Shown here: piece by piece, positions 41,713 through 50,778 of the stretch | Position numbering within the stretch: the stretch's first letter is position 1 | How the letters are laid out: each line of letters begins with the position of its first letter | Source of the DNA: Alphaproteobacteria bacterium | Lineage (GTDB): Bacteria > Pseudomonadota > Alphaproteobacteria > Acetobacterales > Acetobacteraceae | NCBI GenBank assembly: GCA_026400815.1 | Contig: JAPLOI010000028.1 | Span: 8,847 to 61,704 of the forward strand | Direction of reading: 5' to 3' | Length of the DNA stretch: 52,858 nt | Notes under the pieces: model-generated | Told to the model about the DNA's origin: nothing | Databases searched by the model: none | Seen by the model: the letters and a program-made list of their open reading frames with translations, nothing else | Made by a program: the position numbers and the translations under genes

Positions 41713-41895
41713 TCGGGGCTTTGCCCCGAACCCCACCAGGGACCTGAGGTCCCTGGACCCACATGAGTTCCGCCTTCGGCGGGGAGGGGCCGTCGAGGCG
41801 GTGGAGAGACCCGGGCGGCCCCTCCCCGCCGAAGGCGGAAAAAGGTCTAGGGGTCTGGGGCCTAAGGCCCCAGCGGGTCCAGGGCAGAGCCCTGG
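41713..41895. repeat. Array of five perfect palindromes between converging genes
   Basis: The array contains five perfect stems in 183 bases. TCGGGGC/GCCCCGA lies at 41713-41729 (loop TTT), and CCAGGGACC/GGTCCCTGG at 41736-41756 (loop TGA). A 25-bp perfect stem starts at 41768 (TTCCGCCTTCGGCGGGG) and ends at 41840, with a 23-base loop. CTGGGGCC/GGCCCCAG lies at 41855-41873 (loop TAA), and CCAGGGC/GCCCTGG at 41879-41895 (loop AGA). A 35-base stretch (41865-41899) recurs exactly, inverted, at 52686-52720. The array lies between the ends of the permease and purH genes and probably acts as a two-way terminator, and it belongs to a dispersed repeat family. Confidence 0.85.
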
Positions 41896-41907
41896 CCTTC
41901 CTTTCCT

Positions 41908-43491
41908 TCAGTGCCTGAAATGCCGCATGCCGGTCAGCACCATCGCCACACCGGCTTCGTCCGCCGCGGCGATCACCTCATTGTCGCGCATGGAGCCGCC
42001 CGGCTGGATCACGGCGGTTGCGCCGGCGGCGACGGCGGCCTGGAGGCCGTCGGCGAAGGGGAAGAAGGCGTCGGAGGCGACGACGCTGCCGATGGCGAGC
42101 GATTGCGGCAGGCCGGCCTTGTCGGCGGCGTCCTGTGCTTTCCAGGCGGCGATGCGGCTGGAGTTCACCCGGCTCATCTGCCCGGCGCCGATGCCCACGG
42201 TGGCGGCGTGCTTGGCGTAGATGATGGCGTTGGATTTCACGTGCTTGCACACGCGGAAGGCGAAGAGCAGGTCGGCCAGTTCCTGGTCGGTGGGGGGGCG
42301 CTTGGTCACCACCTTCAGGTCGGCGGCGCCGATGCGCCCGGCATCGCGCGATTGCACCAGGAAGCCGCCGGCCACGGATTTGTAGGCCATGCCAGGCGCG
42401 GCCGGGTCGGGCAGCCCGCCGGTCAGCAGCAGGCGCAGGTTCTTCTTGCGGGCCAGGGCCGCGCGGGCACCCTCGGTGGCGTCGGGCGCGATGATCACTT
42501 CGGAGAAGATGGCGGCCATCTTCTCGGCGGCTTCTTCGTCCAGCGTGCGGTTCACCGCGATGATGCCGCCGAAGGCCGATTCCGGATCGCAGCGCAGCGC
42601 ACTGTCCCACGCCTCGGCCAGGGAGCCGGCGGTGGCCACGCCGCAGGGGTTGGCGTGCTTCACGATCACCACGGTGGGATCGGCGAACTCGGCGACGCAT
42701 TCGAAGGCGGCGTCGGTGTCGTTGAGGTTGTTGTAGGACAGCTCCTTGCCCTGCACCTGCGTGGCGGTGGCGATGCCCGGGCGCGATTCCGTGGTGTAGA
42801 AGGCCGCCTGCTGGTGCGGGTTCTCGCCGTAGCGCAGCGTCTGCCGGCGCGTGCCGGAAATGGCGAAGCGGCTGGGCAGCGCGTCGTTGCTTCCCTGGGG
42901 CCGCTGGCCGGCGAACCAGGCGGCGATGGCGGCGTCGTAGGCGGCGGTGCGGGCATAGGCCTCGCCGGCCAGGCGGCGGCGCAGGGCGAGCGTGGTGCCG
43001 CCGTTTTCGAGTTCGGCCAGCACCTCGGCGTAATGGGCGGGGTCGGTCAGGATCGCCACGTGGTCATGGTTCTTGGCCGCGGCGCGGATCAGGGCGGGGC
43101 CGCCGATGTCGATATTCTCCACGCAGTCGTCGAAGGCGGCGCCGCGCGCCACGGTGGCCTCGAACGGGTAGAGGTTCACTGCGACGAGGTCGATCGGCGC
43201 GATGTTGTGCTGCGCCATCTGCGCCAGGTGCTCCGGCAGGTCGCGCCGGCCCAGGATGCCGCCATGGATCTGCGGCACCAGCGTCTTCACCCGCCCGTCC
43301 AGGATTTCCGGGAAGCCGGTATGCTCCGACACCTCCACCACCGGCACCCCGGCATCGCGCAACGCCTTGGCGCTGCCGCCGGTGGACAGGATCTCGATGC
43401 CCTTCGCCGCCAGCGCCTGGCCGAAGGCGACAAGCCCAGCCTTGTCAGAGACGGAGATCAGCGCGCGGCGGATCGGAACGATGTCGGACAT
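41908..43491 (-). CDS. purH: Bifunctional AICAR transformylase / IMP cyclohydrolase
   Basis: A 527-residue enzyme catalysing the last two steps of de novo purine synthesis: formylation of AICAR and ring closure to IMP. The ATG at 43491 ([20 protein letters not shown]) matches the conserved N-terminus; a start 13 codons earlier lacks support. The MGS-like cyclohydrolase domain covers about 1-140 ([43 protein letters not shown]). The transformylase domain shows [55 protein letters not shown] and the C-terminal [30 protein letters not shown]. It is the distal gene of the rpe/heparinase/GT4 leftward run. Confidence 0.98.
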   Translation of the reverse strand: MSDIVPIRRALISVSDKAGLVAFGQALAAKGIEILSTGGSAKALRDAGVPVVEVSEHTGFPEILDGRVKTLVPQIHGGILGRRDLPEHLAQMAQHNIAPIDLVAVNLYPFEATVARGAAFDDCVENIDIGGPALIRAAAKNHDHVAILTDPAHYAEVLAELENGGTTLALRRRLAGEAYARTAAYDAAIAAWFAGQRPQGSNDALPSRFAISGTRRQTLRYGENPHQQAAFYTTESRPGIATATQVQGKELSYNNLNDTDAAFECVAEFADPTVVIVKHANPCGVATAGSLAEAWDSALRCDPESAFGGIIAVNRTLDEEAAEKMAAIFSEVIIAPDATEGARAALARKKNLRLLLTGGLPDPAAPGMAYKSVAGGFLVQSRDAGRIGAADLKVVTKRPPTDQELADLLFAFRVCKHVKSNAIIYAKHAATVGIGAGQMSRVNSSRIAAWKAQDAADKAGLPQSLAIGSVVASDAFFPFADGLQAAVAAGATAVIQPGGSMRDNEVIAAADEAGVAMVLTGMRHFRH

Positions 43492-43588
43492 GCTGGGGGC
43501 GCCTTTGCCGTGGCCGATGGGTGCGCCCAATTACGCGCGGCGCGGTAGCCGGGCAACCCGCGGGGCGGGAAGGCAGCAGTGCGGGCAG

Positions 43589-44689
43589 CTACAGCCCCAT
43601 CAGAGCGATGGTGTGGGCGACAACGCGGGTCTCGTCGTACAGCGCGCGCGCCCGCGCCAGCCCTGCCGCGCCCATGTCCGCGCGCAGGGCGTCATCCTCC
43701 GCCAACTGCTTCAGCGCCACCGCCAACGCGGCGGGGTCGCGCACCGGCACCAGCAGCCCGGTCTTGCCCGCCACCACCTGTTCGCGTGGGCCGCGGATAT
43801 CGGTGGCCACCACCGGCAGCCCGGCCAGCATCGCCTCGATCACCGACATCGGCAGGCCCTCAAAATGGCTCGGCAGCACGAAGATGTCCGCCGCCGCCAG
43901 AATGTCGGCCACATCGGTGCGATAGCCCAGCAGGCGCAGCCTTCCGGTTTCGGCGAAGCCATCGAAATGCGGGCCCAGCGCCTCGCCCCGGTCGCTCGCC
44001 AGCCGCTCACCCACCACCCACAGCTCCGCCGGCACGTCGCGCATCGCCGCCAGCAGCTCGATATAGCCCTTGGTGGCCACGATGCGGGAGACGATCACCA
44101 CCGCCACCGTGCCCGGCGCCACGCCCATATCCGCGCGCAGCCTGGCCCGCACGGCGGGATCGGGCCGGAACAGCGCGGGGTTGCGCCCGTTGCCCACCGC
44201 CACCGCGCCGCGATGGATCCACCACCGCCGCGCCTCCACCGCCTCCTCGCGCGAGACGTTCATGTACACGTCGGTGAGTTTCCCGCCGATCCATTCCATC
44301 GCGAACCCGCCCACCCGGCGCAGCCAGGAGCCGGATTGGCGGTGCAGGTAGCCGTGGCAGGTGAAGGCCACCTTGGGCACGCCGGCGATGCGGGCCGCCA
44401 CGCGCGTCAGGAAGGCGCTGATCGGCATGTGCGCGTGCACCACATCCGGCCGTTCCGCGCGCATCAGCCGCACCAGGGCCGCCAGCGCCCGCCAATGCGC
44501 CACCGGTGAGAGCGAACGCGCGAAGGGCAGCGCCACCACGCGGAACCCCTCCGCCCGCACATCGTCCAGCAGGTGGCCCTCGGCGCAGGCGCCGATCACC
44601 TCGTGCCCGCGCGCGCGCAGCGCCCGCATGGTGGGCAGCAGGAACTGCCGCAGCGAGAAATCGACGTTGGTGACTTCCAGCACCTTCAC
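43589..44689 (-). CDS. GT4-family glycosyltransferase
   Basis: A 366-residue GT-B-fold transferase. The start is GTG at 44689, seven bases after the heparinase-like stop. The N-domain (about 1-165) contains MKVLEVTNVDFSLRQFLLPTMRALRARGHEV and VVHAHMPISAFLTRVAARIAGVPKVAFTCHGY. The C-domain contains VSRIVATKGYIELLAAM and the donor-binding signature DIFVLPSHFEGLPMSVIEAMLAGLPVVATDIRGPREQVVAG with EGLPMSVIEAM in place of EGxxxxxLEAM. Capsule or exopolysaccharide synthesis is the usual setting. The heparinase-like neighbour upstream supports a surface-polysaccharide role. Sugar and acceptor are unknown. Confidence 0.9.
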   Translation of the reverse strand: MKVLEVTNVDFSLRQFLLPTMRALRARGHEVIGACAEGHLLDDVRAEGFRVVALPFARSLSPVAHWRALAALVRLMRAERPDVVHAHMPISAFLTRVAARIAGVPKVAFTCHGYLHRQSGSWLRRVGGFAMEWIGGKLTDVYMNVSREEAVEARRWWIHRGAVAVGNGRNPALFRPDPAVRARLRADMGVAPGTVAVVIVSRIVATKGYIELLAAMRDVPAELWVVGERLASDRGEALGPHFDGFAETGRLRLLGYRTDVADILAAADIFVLPSHFEGLPMSVIEAMLAGLPVVATDIRGPREQVVAGKTGLLVPVRDPAALAVALKQLAEDDALRADMGAAGLARARALYDETRVVAHTIALMGL

Positions 44690-44696
44690 CGGGCGG

Positions 44697-46295
44697 TCAC
44701 CCTACCCGCGTGATCGCCCAGCGCACCTGCTGCGGCCCGTCCTGGTGGCCGGTCAGCACCACCTGCTCGGTCTGCCGCGGCGCAGCACCGCCCAGGTACA
44801 CGCTTTCCTCCAGGCTCACCCGCGCGCCATCGGCCCGCAGCCGCCAGCCACTGCCGGAGGGCAGGCGCAGCAGTACCGCCTCGCCATCCTGCTGCAGGCT
44901 GGCCTCCACGCCGGGATGCAGGTGGAAGCGCACCACGAAGGGCTGCGGCTCCTGCGATTCCACCGCGTCCTCGCCGCGGATGTCCTCGCCGGAATCGGCG
45001 ATGTAGATGCGCCGGCTGTGGATGGCGCCGAACGGGATGCGCCAGCCATCGTGGCTCGCATGCAGCCAGTGCGCGCTGCCGGCCTCCTGGCGGGAGACCT
45101 CCACCTGATCCGGCCGGCGCGGCCCCAGCCCTTCGGGCCGCAAATCGGCGGAGCTGGTCTCGGCGATCACCAGGGTGGAATGCGCCGCCGTGGCCCGGCA
45201 GGCCTCGCGCCATTCCGGCCCGGCGCCCGGCGCGGCACCGCAATTCACGATCAGCCGCTCCCGCCCGATCGAAAGCTCGAAGGACAGCGTGCCGGCATGG
45301 GCGCAGCGATCCAGCTTCGGCGCCGCCGGCGGGCCGCAATCCATGATCAGCACGGTGCGCCCGGTCTGCAGCCGGTGGAACCCGCCTTCCGCGAGCTGGG
45401 AGGGCATGCGCCCCGCCCGCCCGGCCTGCGCCAGCACCGCCTCGATCCGCGCACCCGTTTCCTCGGCCGAGCCATTGAACAGCGCCAGCCCGCCATCGCC
45501 ATGGCGCATCATCCGCAGCGCCGGGCCCATGCGCTCGATCGCGCGCGCCAGCGGCTCCGGCGGCGGCGCCTGGGCCGCCTGCAGCAGGGCACGGATTTCG
45601 ACCAGATCCATCAACACGCCAAGCTGCTGCGCCGGGGAGCGCTCGCAATGGCAGCCATCGGGCAGAATCTGGCGGTTCAGTTCCTGCGGCAGCACGCGCA
45701 GCGCCCGCGTCAGGAACGCCGAATGCTCCGGCAGCGCCACGGCCGCCGCGATCAACCCCTTCACCGCCGTCAGCGCGCGGGCATCCAGCTCCTCCGCCGG
45801 CAGGGCGGCAGCCAGCACGCGGGCATCGGCCACCAGCCTTGCCATCAGCCGCTGGCGGAACCCGTCATCCGCGGAGGCGGCGAAGAAATCATAGTGGCCG
45901 AGCCAGGCGGCGATGCGCGCGCCCACCACGTCCGGCCGGTCCGCAATCCGGTCCGGCTCCGCCTCGCCGATCCAGTCCGACACCAGGGCGCGGGCGCGCA
46001 TGCGCGCGGCATCGGTGCCCAGCGCGCGCAGGTCGCGCAGCCAGGTGAAGCCGTGCAGCGCGGCACGCAGCAGCGGATTGGCCGGGCTCGGCCCGAAGGC
46101 GCCCGGCCGCAACGGAATGCCGCCGCCAGACAGCACCAGTGCCCCGCGCATCACCTGCGCGCCAGCCTCCAGCTCGCCCAGCCAAGGGTCGCGCACCGGC
46201 TGGGCCGGGGCGTCGGGCACACGGGTCATGCGCAGGCTGGGCAGGCGGGCCAGCTGCCGCCGCGCATCGCGCAGCCAGGTGCCAGGCGGCTTCAT
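44697..46295 (-). CDS. Heparinase II/III family protein
   Basis: A 532-residue protein with the layout of polysaccharide lyases of the heparinase II/III type: an N-terminal alpha/alpha toroid (about 40-310; ARIAAWLGHYDFFAASADDGFRQRL, LTAVKGLIAAAVALPEHSAFLTRALRVL) and a C-terminal beta domain (about 320-532; GGFHRLQTGRTVLIMDCGPPAAPKLDRCAHAGTLSFELSIGRERLIVNCG, AHSTLVIAETSSADL). No signal peptide is evident, as is typical of the alphaproteobacterial version that sits beside rpe and purH in many genomes. Start overlaps the rpe stop by four bases (TCAT). The natural substrate of this version is unknown; a role in envelope or capsule glycans is likely. Confidence 0.88.
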   Translation of the reverse strand: MKPPGTWLRDARRQLARLPSLRMTRVPDAPAQPVRDPWLGELEAGAQVMRGALVLSGGGIPLRPGAFGPSPANPLLRAALHGFTWLRDLRALGTDAARMRARALVSDWIGEAEPDRIADRPDVVGARIAAWLGHYDFFAASADDGFRQRLMARLVADARVLAAALPAEELDARALTAVKGLIAAAVALPEHSAFLTRALRVLPQELNRQILPDGCHCERSPAQQLGVLMDLVEIRALLQAAQAPPPEPLARAIERMGPALRMMRHGDGGLALFNGSAEETGARIEAVLAQAGRAGRMPSQLAEGGFHRLQTGRTVLIMDCGPPAAPKLDRCAHAGTLSFELSIGRERLIVNCGAAPGAGPEWREACRATAAHSTLVIAETSSADLRPEGLGPRRPDQVEVSRQEAGSAHWLHASHDGWRIPFGAIHSRRIYIADSGEDIRGEDAVESQEPQPFVVRFHLHPGVEASLQQDGEAVLLRLPSGSGWRLRADGARVSLEESVYLGGAAPRQTEQVVLTGHQDGPQQVRWAITRVG

Positions 46296-46948
46296 GCCGG
46301 AACGCTCCGCAGCGTGGCGATGGCCGCCACATAGTCCGGCGCGCCGAACACCGCCGTGCCGGCCACCAGCACATCCGCCCCCGCCGCGATCACCTTGGGT
46401 GCGGTCTTGGCCGTGATGCCGCCATCCACCTGCAAGTGGATCGGCCGCCCACTGGCCCGGATCGCCGCCCGCATCGCCGCAATGCGCGGCAGCTGGCTCT
46501 CCAGGAAAGGCTGGCCGCCGAAGCCCGGGTTCACTGTCATCATCATCACGGTATCAACCATATCCAGCACCGGCAGCACCGCCTCGATCGGCGTCGCCGG
46601 GTTCAGCACCACCCCCGGCGCACAGCCCAGGGAGCGGATCAGCTGCAAGGTACGATGCAGATGCGGCCCCGCCTCCGGATGCACCGAAATCCGGTCCGCC
46701 CCCGCCTCCACGAACGCCGCCACATAGGCATCCACCGGCGCGATCATCAGGTGAACGTCGAACGGCAACGCGCAATGCGGCTTCAGCCGGGCAATCACCG
46801 GCGGGCCGAAGCTGATGTTGGGCACGAAATGCCCATCCATCACGTCAAGATGCAGCCAATCGGCGCCGGCGGCGGCTATGGCGCGCACCTCCTCGCCGGC
46901 ACGGGCAAAGTCGGCCGCCAGAAAGCTGGGGGCAATGAGGATGGACAT
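46292..46948 (-). CDS. rpe: Ribulose-phosphate 3-epimerase
   Basis: A 218-residue TIM-barrel metalloenzyme interconverting ribulose-5-phosphate and xylulose-5-phosphate in the pentose phosphate and Calvin pathways. The ATG at 46948 follows AGAGG. Metal and catalytic motifs are APSFLAADFARAGEEV, HLDVMDGHFVPNISFGPPVI, FDVHLMI, ISVHPEAG, MMMTVNPGFGGQPFLESQLPRI and LQVDGGITAKTAPKVIAAGADVLVAGTAVFG. It leads a coupled run with the heparinase-like gene (four-base overlap), the GT4 gene and purH. A hairpin separates it from the NTF2-like gene upstream. Confidence 0.97.
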   Translation of the reverse strand: MSILIAPSFLAADFARAGEEVRAIAAAGADWLHLDVMDGHFVPNISFGPPVIARLKPHCALPFDVHLMIAPVDAYVAAFVEAGADRISVHPEAGPHLHRTLQLIRSLGCAPGVVLNPATPIEAVLPVLDMVDTVMMMTVNPGFGGQPFLESQLPRIAAMRAAIRASGRPIHLQVDGGITAKTAPKVIAAGADVLVAGTAVFGAPDYVAAIATLRSVPA

Positions 46949-46986
46949 GACCTCTTCTAGCGAGGTGACTCCGGCGGGGGCAAGGG

Positions 46987-47012
46987 AAGGCCAGGGGGCC
47001 TGCCCTGGCCTT
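46987..47012 (-). terminator. Hairpin between the NTF2-like gene and rpe
   Basis: AAGGCCAGGG (46987-46996) and CCCTGGCCTT (47003-47012) form a perfect 10-bp stem around GGCCTG. It begins seven bases after the NTF2-like stop and upstream of rpe on the same strand. The CCAGGG/CCCTGG core is shared with the palindromic repeat family at 41713-41895. Confidence 0.55.
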
Positions 47013-47019
47013 GCCTCTC

Positions 47020-47478
47020 CTACCGCGCCTTCACCGGCCGGTTGCCATGGCTCGCCTGCGGCACGCCGCGGTTGAGGGACATGTGGGAGTGGGCGCAGCG
47101 CCAGCCGGCGGCATCGCGCGCGAACACCATGGTGGCCCGTCCCGGCCTGTCGAACGGGGCTCCGTCCTGGGCGTAGCCGGTGCTCGTCCACGGCGTCACC
47201 GCCACGGCCATGGTGCCGTCGCTGGAGGCGAGCACATGGGTCCCCGCCAGGTTGAACGCGAACTGCGCCGTGCGCGGCCACACATTGTCCCACTGGGTGG
47301 CGATCGCGGTCTCCAGCCCCTGGATCACGTCGTTATAGGTGCCGAACGCCAGCAGCTCCGGGTGCCACATCGGCCGCGCACCGGCGTAGTCCACCTCGCG
47401 CACGAACCCCGAGAACACCTCCAGCCACTGCAGTATCTCCGCGCGCACCTGCGCCCCCGCCAGCGGAAGATCTCCCAT
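47020..47478 (-). CDS. NTF2-like (SnoaL/DUF4440-type) protein
   Basis: A 152-residue cone-shaped NTF2-fold protein. The ATG at 47478 (MGDLPLAGAQVRAEILQW) is preferred because GGAGG lies about 9 bases upstream; a GTG 19 codons earlier lacks a binding site. Typical segments are EILQWLEVFSGFVREVDYAGARPMWHPELLAFGT, NVWPRTAQFAFNLAGTHVLASSDGTMAVAVTPWTSTGY and GRATMVFARDAAGWRCAHSHMSLNRG, the last being the C-terminal strand pair of SnoaL_3-like proteins. Such domains serve as enzymes, small-molecule binders or nothing catalytic. It diverges from the SYLF gene with 141 bases between the starts. Function is unassigned. Confidence 0.8.
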   Translation of the reverse strand: MGDLPLAGAQVRAEILQWLEVFSGFVREVDYAGARPMWHPELLAFGTYNDVIQGLETAIATQWDNVWPRTAQFAFNLAGTHVLASSDGTMAVAVTPWTSTGYAQDGAPFDRPGRATMVFARDAAGWRCAHSHMSLNRGVPQASHGNRPVKAR

Positions 47479-47619
47479 GTCCACACCCTCCAAACGCCGG
47501 AATCCAGCCATCGGCGTGCCACGATCTGCGTTCACACTTCAAGCATGAGTTCCAAGTGCCTGTTGAACCGGCGCGCCCACGCCCGCTATGCAGCGCCACA
47601 CGTCACGGGAGACCGCCCC

Positions 47620-48297
47620 ATGATCCGCCTCCTCCTCGCGGCACTGCTGGCCTTCGCCGCCATCCCCACCGCCCGCGCCCAGAGCGAGCAGCAAACCCTC
47701 GTCGACCGCGCCACCCTCACCGTGCAGGAGATGTTCTCCGACCAGGTGAACCCCGAGGGCCGCCGCCTGCTCAAGAACGCCAAGGGCATCATGATCTGCC
47801 CGCGCGTCTTCAAGGCCGGCTTCATCATCGGCGGCCAGGCCGGCAGCTGCGTCCTCGTCGGCAACCACAACGGCGCCTGGACCAACCCCGCCTTCTACGG
47901 CTTCGGCAGCGGCAGCATCGGCTTCCAGATCGGCGTGCAGGATGCGCAGATCGCCTTCATCGTCCTCACCGAGAAGGGCCTCTCCGCCCTGATGGACAGC
48001 CAGTTCAAGATTGGCGCGGATGCCTCGGTCGCGGTGGCCACCTACGGCGCCGGCATCTCCGGCGCCACCACGGCGGCGCTGCGGGCAGATATCGTCGCCT
48101 TCGCCCAGGCCCGCGGCCTGTTCGCCGGCATCGCGCTCGATGGCTCGATGATCTCCCAGCGCACCGAATGGAACCAGACCTACTACGGCCAGTACCTCGC
48201 CCCGCAGCAGATCATCCTCAACCGCCAGGGCGCCAACCCCGGCGCGGACCCCCTGCGCGAAGTCCTCGCCCAGCTCGCCCAGCAATCCCCCAACTAG
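47620..48297 (+). CDS. Exported SYLF-domain (YSC84-like) lipid-binding protein
   Basis: A 225-residue exported protein. The ATG at 47620 has GGGAG upstream and opens a signal peptide ([21 protein letters not shown], cleaved near ARA). The rest is a SYLF/YSC84 domain, known to bind phosphoinositides in eukaryotes and of unclear use in bacteria. Signatures are [87 protein letters not shown] and [15 protein letters not shown]. It is separated by 34 bases from the next gene on the same strand. A periplasmic lipid-associated role is likely. Confidence 0.9.
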   Translation: MIRLLLAALLAFAAIPTARAQSEQQTLVDRATLTVQEMFSDQVNPEGRRLLKNAKGIMICPRVFKAGFIIGGQAGSCVLVGNHNGAWTNPAFYGFGSGSIGFQIGVQDAQIAFIVLTEKGLSALMDSQFKIGADASVAVATYGAGISGATTAALRADIVAFAQARGLFAGIALDGSMISQRTEWNQTYYGQYLAPQQIILNRQGANPGADPLREVLAQLAQQSPN

Positions 48298-48331
48298 CCC
48301 CCCGCCACGCATACAGCTACCTTCCGCGCCA

Positions 48332-48838
48332 ATGAGCGCGCCCGCACCCTTCTGGCAAACCAAAACCCTCGAGGACATGTCCCGCGAGGAATGGGAATCC
48401 CTGTGCGACGGCTGCGGCCGCTGCTGCCTGCACAAGCTGCGCTATGAGGTCACGGAAGAGCTGGGCTTCACCAACGTCGCCTGCCGCCTGCTGAACCTCG
48501 ACACCTGCCAGTGCACCAAATACGCCACCCGCCACCGCTACGTGCCGGATTGCGTCACCCTCACCCCCGCCGAGGTCCGCAGCATCGATTGGCTGCCCCC
48601 CTCCTGCGCCTACCGCCTGCTCGCCGAGGGCAAGCCCCTGCAATGGTGGCACCCCCTCGTCTCCGGCACGCCGGAAACCGTCCACGAAGCCGGCATCTCC
48701 ATCCGCGGCCGCGCGGTGGGCGAACGCCATGCCGGCCCGCTCGATCACCACCTGGTCGACTGGCCCGGCAAGATGCCCCGCCCCCGCAAGCCCTCACCAC
48801 CCAAGCCAGCCTCAACGTCCAAACGGGAAACCACCTGA
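48332..48838 (+). CDS. YcgN-family cysteine-cluster protein (UPF0260)
   Basis: A 168-residue cytoplasmic protein with the Fe-S or zinc-binding cysteine pattern of the YcgN/CxxCxxCC group. Cysteines lie in [37 protein letters not shown] and PPSCAYRL, at least ten in all. Other family marks are [30 protein letters not shown] and [16 protein letters not shown]. The C-terminal tail is Pro/Lys-rich and disordered. The UPF0260 family is widespread and uncharacterised. The following DapA-family gene begins at the base right after its TGA, so they are probably co-transcribed, though a functional link is not evident. Confidence 0.92.
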   Translation: MSAPAPFWQTKTLEDMSREEWESLCDGCGRCCLHKLRYEVTEELGFTNVACRLLNLDTCQCTKYATRHRYVPDCVTLTPAEVRSIDWLPPSCAYRLLAEGKPLQWWHPLVSGTPETVHEAGISIRGRAVGERHAGPLDHHLVDWPGKMPRPRKPSPPKPASTSKRETT

Positions 48839-49759
48839 ATGCTCAAGGATGCCCTCTTCGGCGGCGTGAACGCAGCGGTCCTCACCGCCTACCACGCCGA
48901 CCTCTCGATCGACCTCAACCGCATGGCCGCCCACTCCAAGTGGCTGCTCGCCAATGGCTGCAACGGCCTCGGCATCCTCGGCACCACCGGTGAGGCCAAT
49001 TCGCTCGGCATCTCCGAGCGCATCGCGGTGATGGAAGGCATGGTCGAGCGCGGCATCCCCGCCGCCACCCTGTTGCCGGGCTGCGGCACCACCGCCATCC
49101 CCGACACCGTGCTGCTCACCCGCCGCGCCGAGGAACTCGGCATCCGCGGCGTCCTGCTCCTGCCGCCCTTCTTCTACAAGAACCCCTCGGAGGACGGCCT
49201 GTTCGCCTACTATTCCGAGGTCGTCCAGCGCGTCGGGGGCGACATCAAGCTGTTCTTCTACCACTTCCCCGCCCAATCCGCCGTCCCCATCACCAACACC
49301 CTCATCGAGCGCCTGCTCCGCGCCTACCCCGGCAAATTCAAGGGCATCAAGGATTCCACCGGCGACTGGGCCAACACCAAGGGCTACGCCGACGCCTTCG
49401 CCTCGGAAGGCTTCGAGGTCTATTGCGGCGACGACAGCCTGCTGCACGCCACGCTGAACGCCAACGGCGCCGGCTGCATCACGGCGGCCTCCAACGTCGG
49501 CTGCTCCGTCAGCCAGCGCGTCTATTCCAACTGGAACAACGCCGAAGGCGAGGCGGCCCAGGCCACCCTCACCCTCATCCGCCGCGCCGTCACCTCCGTC
49601 CCCCTCATCCCCGCCCTGAAATCCCTCGTCGCCCGCAACACCGCCAACCCCGCCTGGACCATCATCCGCCCGCCGCACACCCAGCTCACCGCGGAACAGG
49701 ACTCCAAGCTCTTCACCGCCTTCGACGCCGCCGGCGTCACCCTCGCCAAGGCGGCCTAG
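48839..49759 (+). CDS. DapA/NAL-family class-I lyase
   Basis: A 306-residue TIM-barrel enzyme of the dihydrodipicolinate synthase/N-acetylneuraminate lyase family, forming a Schiff base with a keto acid. The Schiff-base lysine is K171 (GKFKGIKDSTGDW), the tyrosine is Y141 (KLFFYHFPAQ), and the substrate-carboxylate loop is GTTGEANSL (residues 48-56). True DapA usually has Y-N-V/I-P after the tyrosine; here YHFP points to another keto-acid substrate, such as a 2-keto-3-deoxy sugar acid. That is notable given the sugar-acid dehydratase at 23636-25429, but the genes are 23 kb apart. It follows the YcgN gene without a gap. A canonical lysine-pathway role is less likely. Confidence 0.88.
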   Translation: MLKDALFGGVNAAVLTAYHADLSIDLNRMAAHSKWLLANGCNGLGILGTTGEANSLGISERIAVMEGMVERGIPAATLLPGCGTTAIPDTVLLTRRAEELGIRGVLLLPPFFYKNPSEDGLFAYYSEVVQRVGGDIKLFFYHFPAQSAVPITNTLIERLLRAYPGKFKGIKDSTGDWANTKGYADAFASEGFEVYCGDDSLLHATLNANGAGCITAASNVGCSVSQRVYSNWNNAEGEAAQATLTLIRRAVTSVPLIPALKSLVARNTANPAWTIIRPPHTQLTAEQDSKLFTAFDAAGVTLAKAA

Positions 49760-49818
49760 CCAGCACCCCGGCCGGTAGCCTCGCGCTGCCGGCCGGCCCC
49801 CACCCGAAAGCCCCCACC

Positions 49819-50778
49819 ATGCGTGTCGCCCCCCAAAGAGTCGCCATCGGCCTGGGCCTCGCCGACTACCCCTTCGCCACCGCGTCGGAGTTCTGGCGCT
49901 GGGTCGATCTCTGCGAACACGGCGGCATCGACAGCCTCTGGCAAACCGACCGCATCGTCTCCGCCACCCCCATCCTCGAATCCGTCACCACCATGGCCGC
50001 CCTGGCCGGCCGCACCAGGCGCCTCAAATTCGGCGTCAACGTCATCTCCCTCGCCATGCGCGACCCCGTGCTCCTGGCCAAGCAGATCGCCACCATCGAC
50101 GTCCTCTCCGAAGGCCGCCTCCTGCCCGCCTACGGCATCGGCTCCCCCCGCGCGCCCGAATGGCAAGCCCTCAACCTCAACACCACCACCCGCGGCCGCG
50201 TCACCGACGAAGCGCTCGAAATCCTAGCCCTCCTCTTCACCGGAGAGCCCGTCACCTACCAGGGCCGCCACTTCCAGCTCCAGGCCGCCCAGATCGCCCC
50301 CAAGCCGGTCCAGGGAAACCTCCCCCTCTGGATCGGCGGCAACTCCGAAGCCGCCATCCGCCGCACCGCCAAATACGGCACCGGCTGGCAGGCCGGCGCC
50401 GAAACCCCCGCCCAACTCGCCCCCCTCATCCAATCCATCCGCGAAGCCAGCGCCGAAGCCGGCCGCCCCATCGACGAAGACCACTACGGCGCCGCCTTCC
50501 CCTTCCGCTTCGGCAGCCCCGACGACCCCAGCCTCGCCCGCCTGAAATCCGCCTACGCCAAGCGCACGGGGCAAGACCCCGATGACCACTTCGCCATCGG
50601 CACCGCAGACACCATCCTCGCCCGCCTCGCCGCCTACATCGAAGCCGGCGCCCAGAAATTCATCCTCCGCCCGCTGGAAACCGGTGGCGAAGACACGCTC
50701 CACCAAACCCGCCTGCTCATCGAACAGGTCCTCCCCGAAGCCACACGCCGCTGGCCCAAGCCCGGCCGCGCCGCCTAG
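49819..50778 (+). CDS. LLM-class flavin-dependent oxidoreductase
   Basis: A 319-residue luciferase-like monooxygenase, F420- or FMN-dependent. The ATG at 49819 begins MRVAPQRVAIGLGLADYPFATASEFWRW. Signatures are GIDSLWQTDRIVS, LKFGVNVISLAMRDPVLLAKQIATIDVLSEGRLLPAYGIG, RGRVTDEALEILALLFTGEPVTYQGRHFQLQ, PKPVQGNLPLWIGGNSEAAIRRTAKYGTGWQAG and GTADTILARLAAYIEAGAQKFILRP. It differs clearly from the flavoprotein at 31426 and lacks AhpD/CMD partners. The start lies 59 bases after the DapA-family stop, so it may be in the same operon. Substrate unknown; the stop codon touches a dispersed hairpin element. Confidence 0.88.
   Translation: MRVAPQRVAIGLGLADYPFATASEFWRWVDLCEHGGIDSLWQTDRIVSATPILESVTTMAALAGRTRRLKFGVNVISLAMRDPVLLAKQIATIDVLSEGRLLPAYGIGSPRAPEWQALNLNTTTRGRVTDEALEILALLFTGEPVTYQGRHFQLQAAQIAPKPVQGNLPLWIGGNSEAAIRRTAKYGTGWQAGAETPAQLAPLIQSIREASAEAGRPIDEDHYGAAFPFRFGSPDDPSLARLKSAYAKRTGQDPDDHFAIGTADTILARLAAYIEAGAQKFILRPLETGGEDTLHQTRLLIEQVLPEATRRWPKPGRAA

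Noticed and set aside
41911-43548. A 545-codon open frame antisense to purH
   Set aside because: Gly/Val/His-rich composition without motifs. purH on the other strand has every signature of the family.
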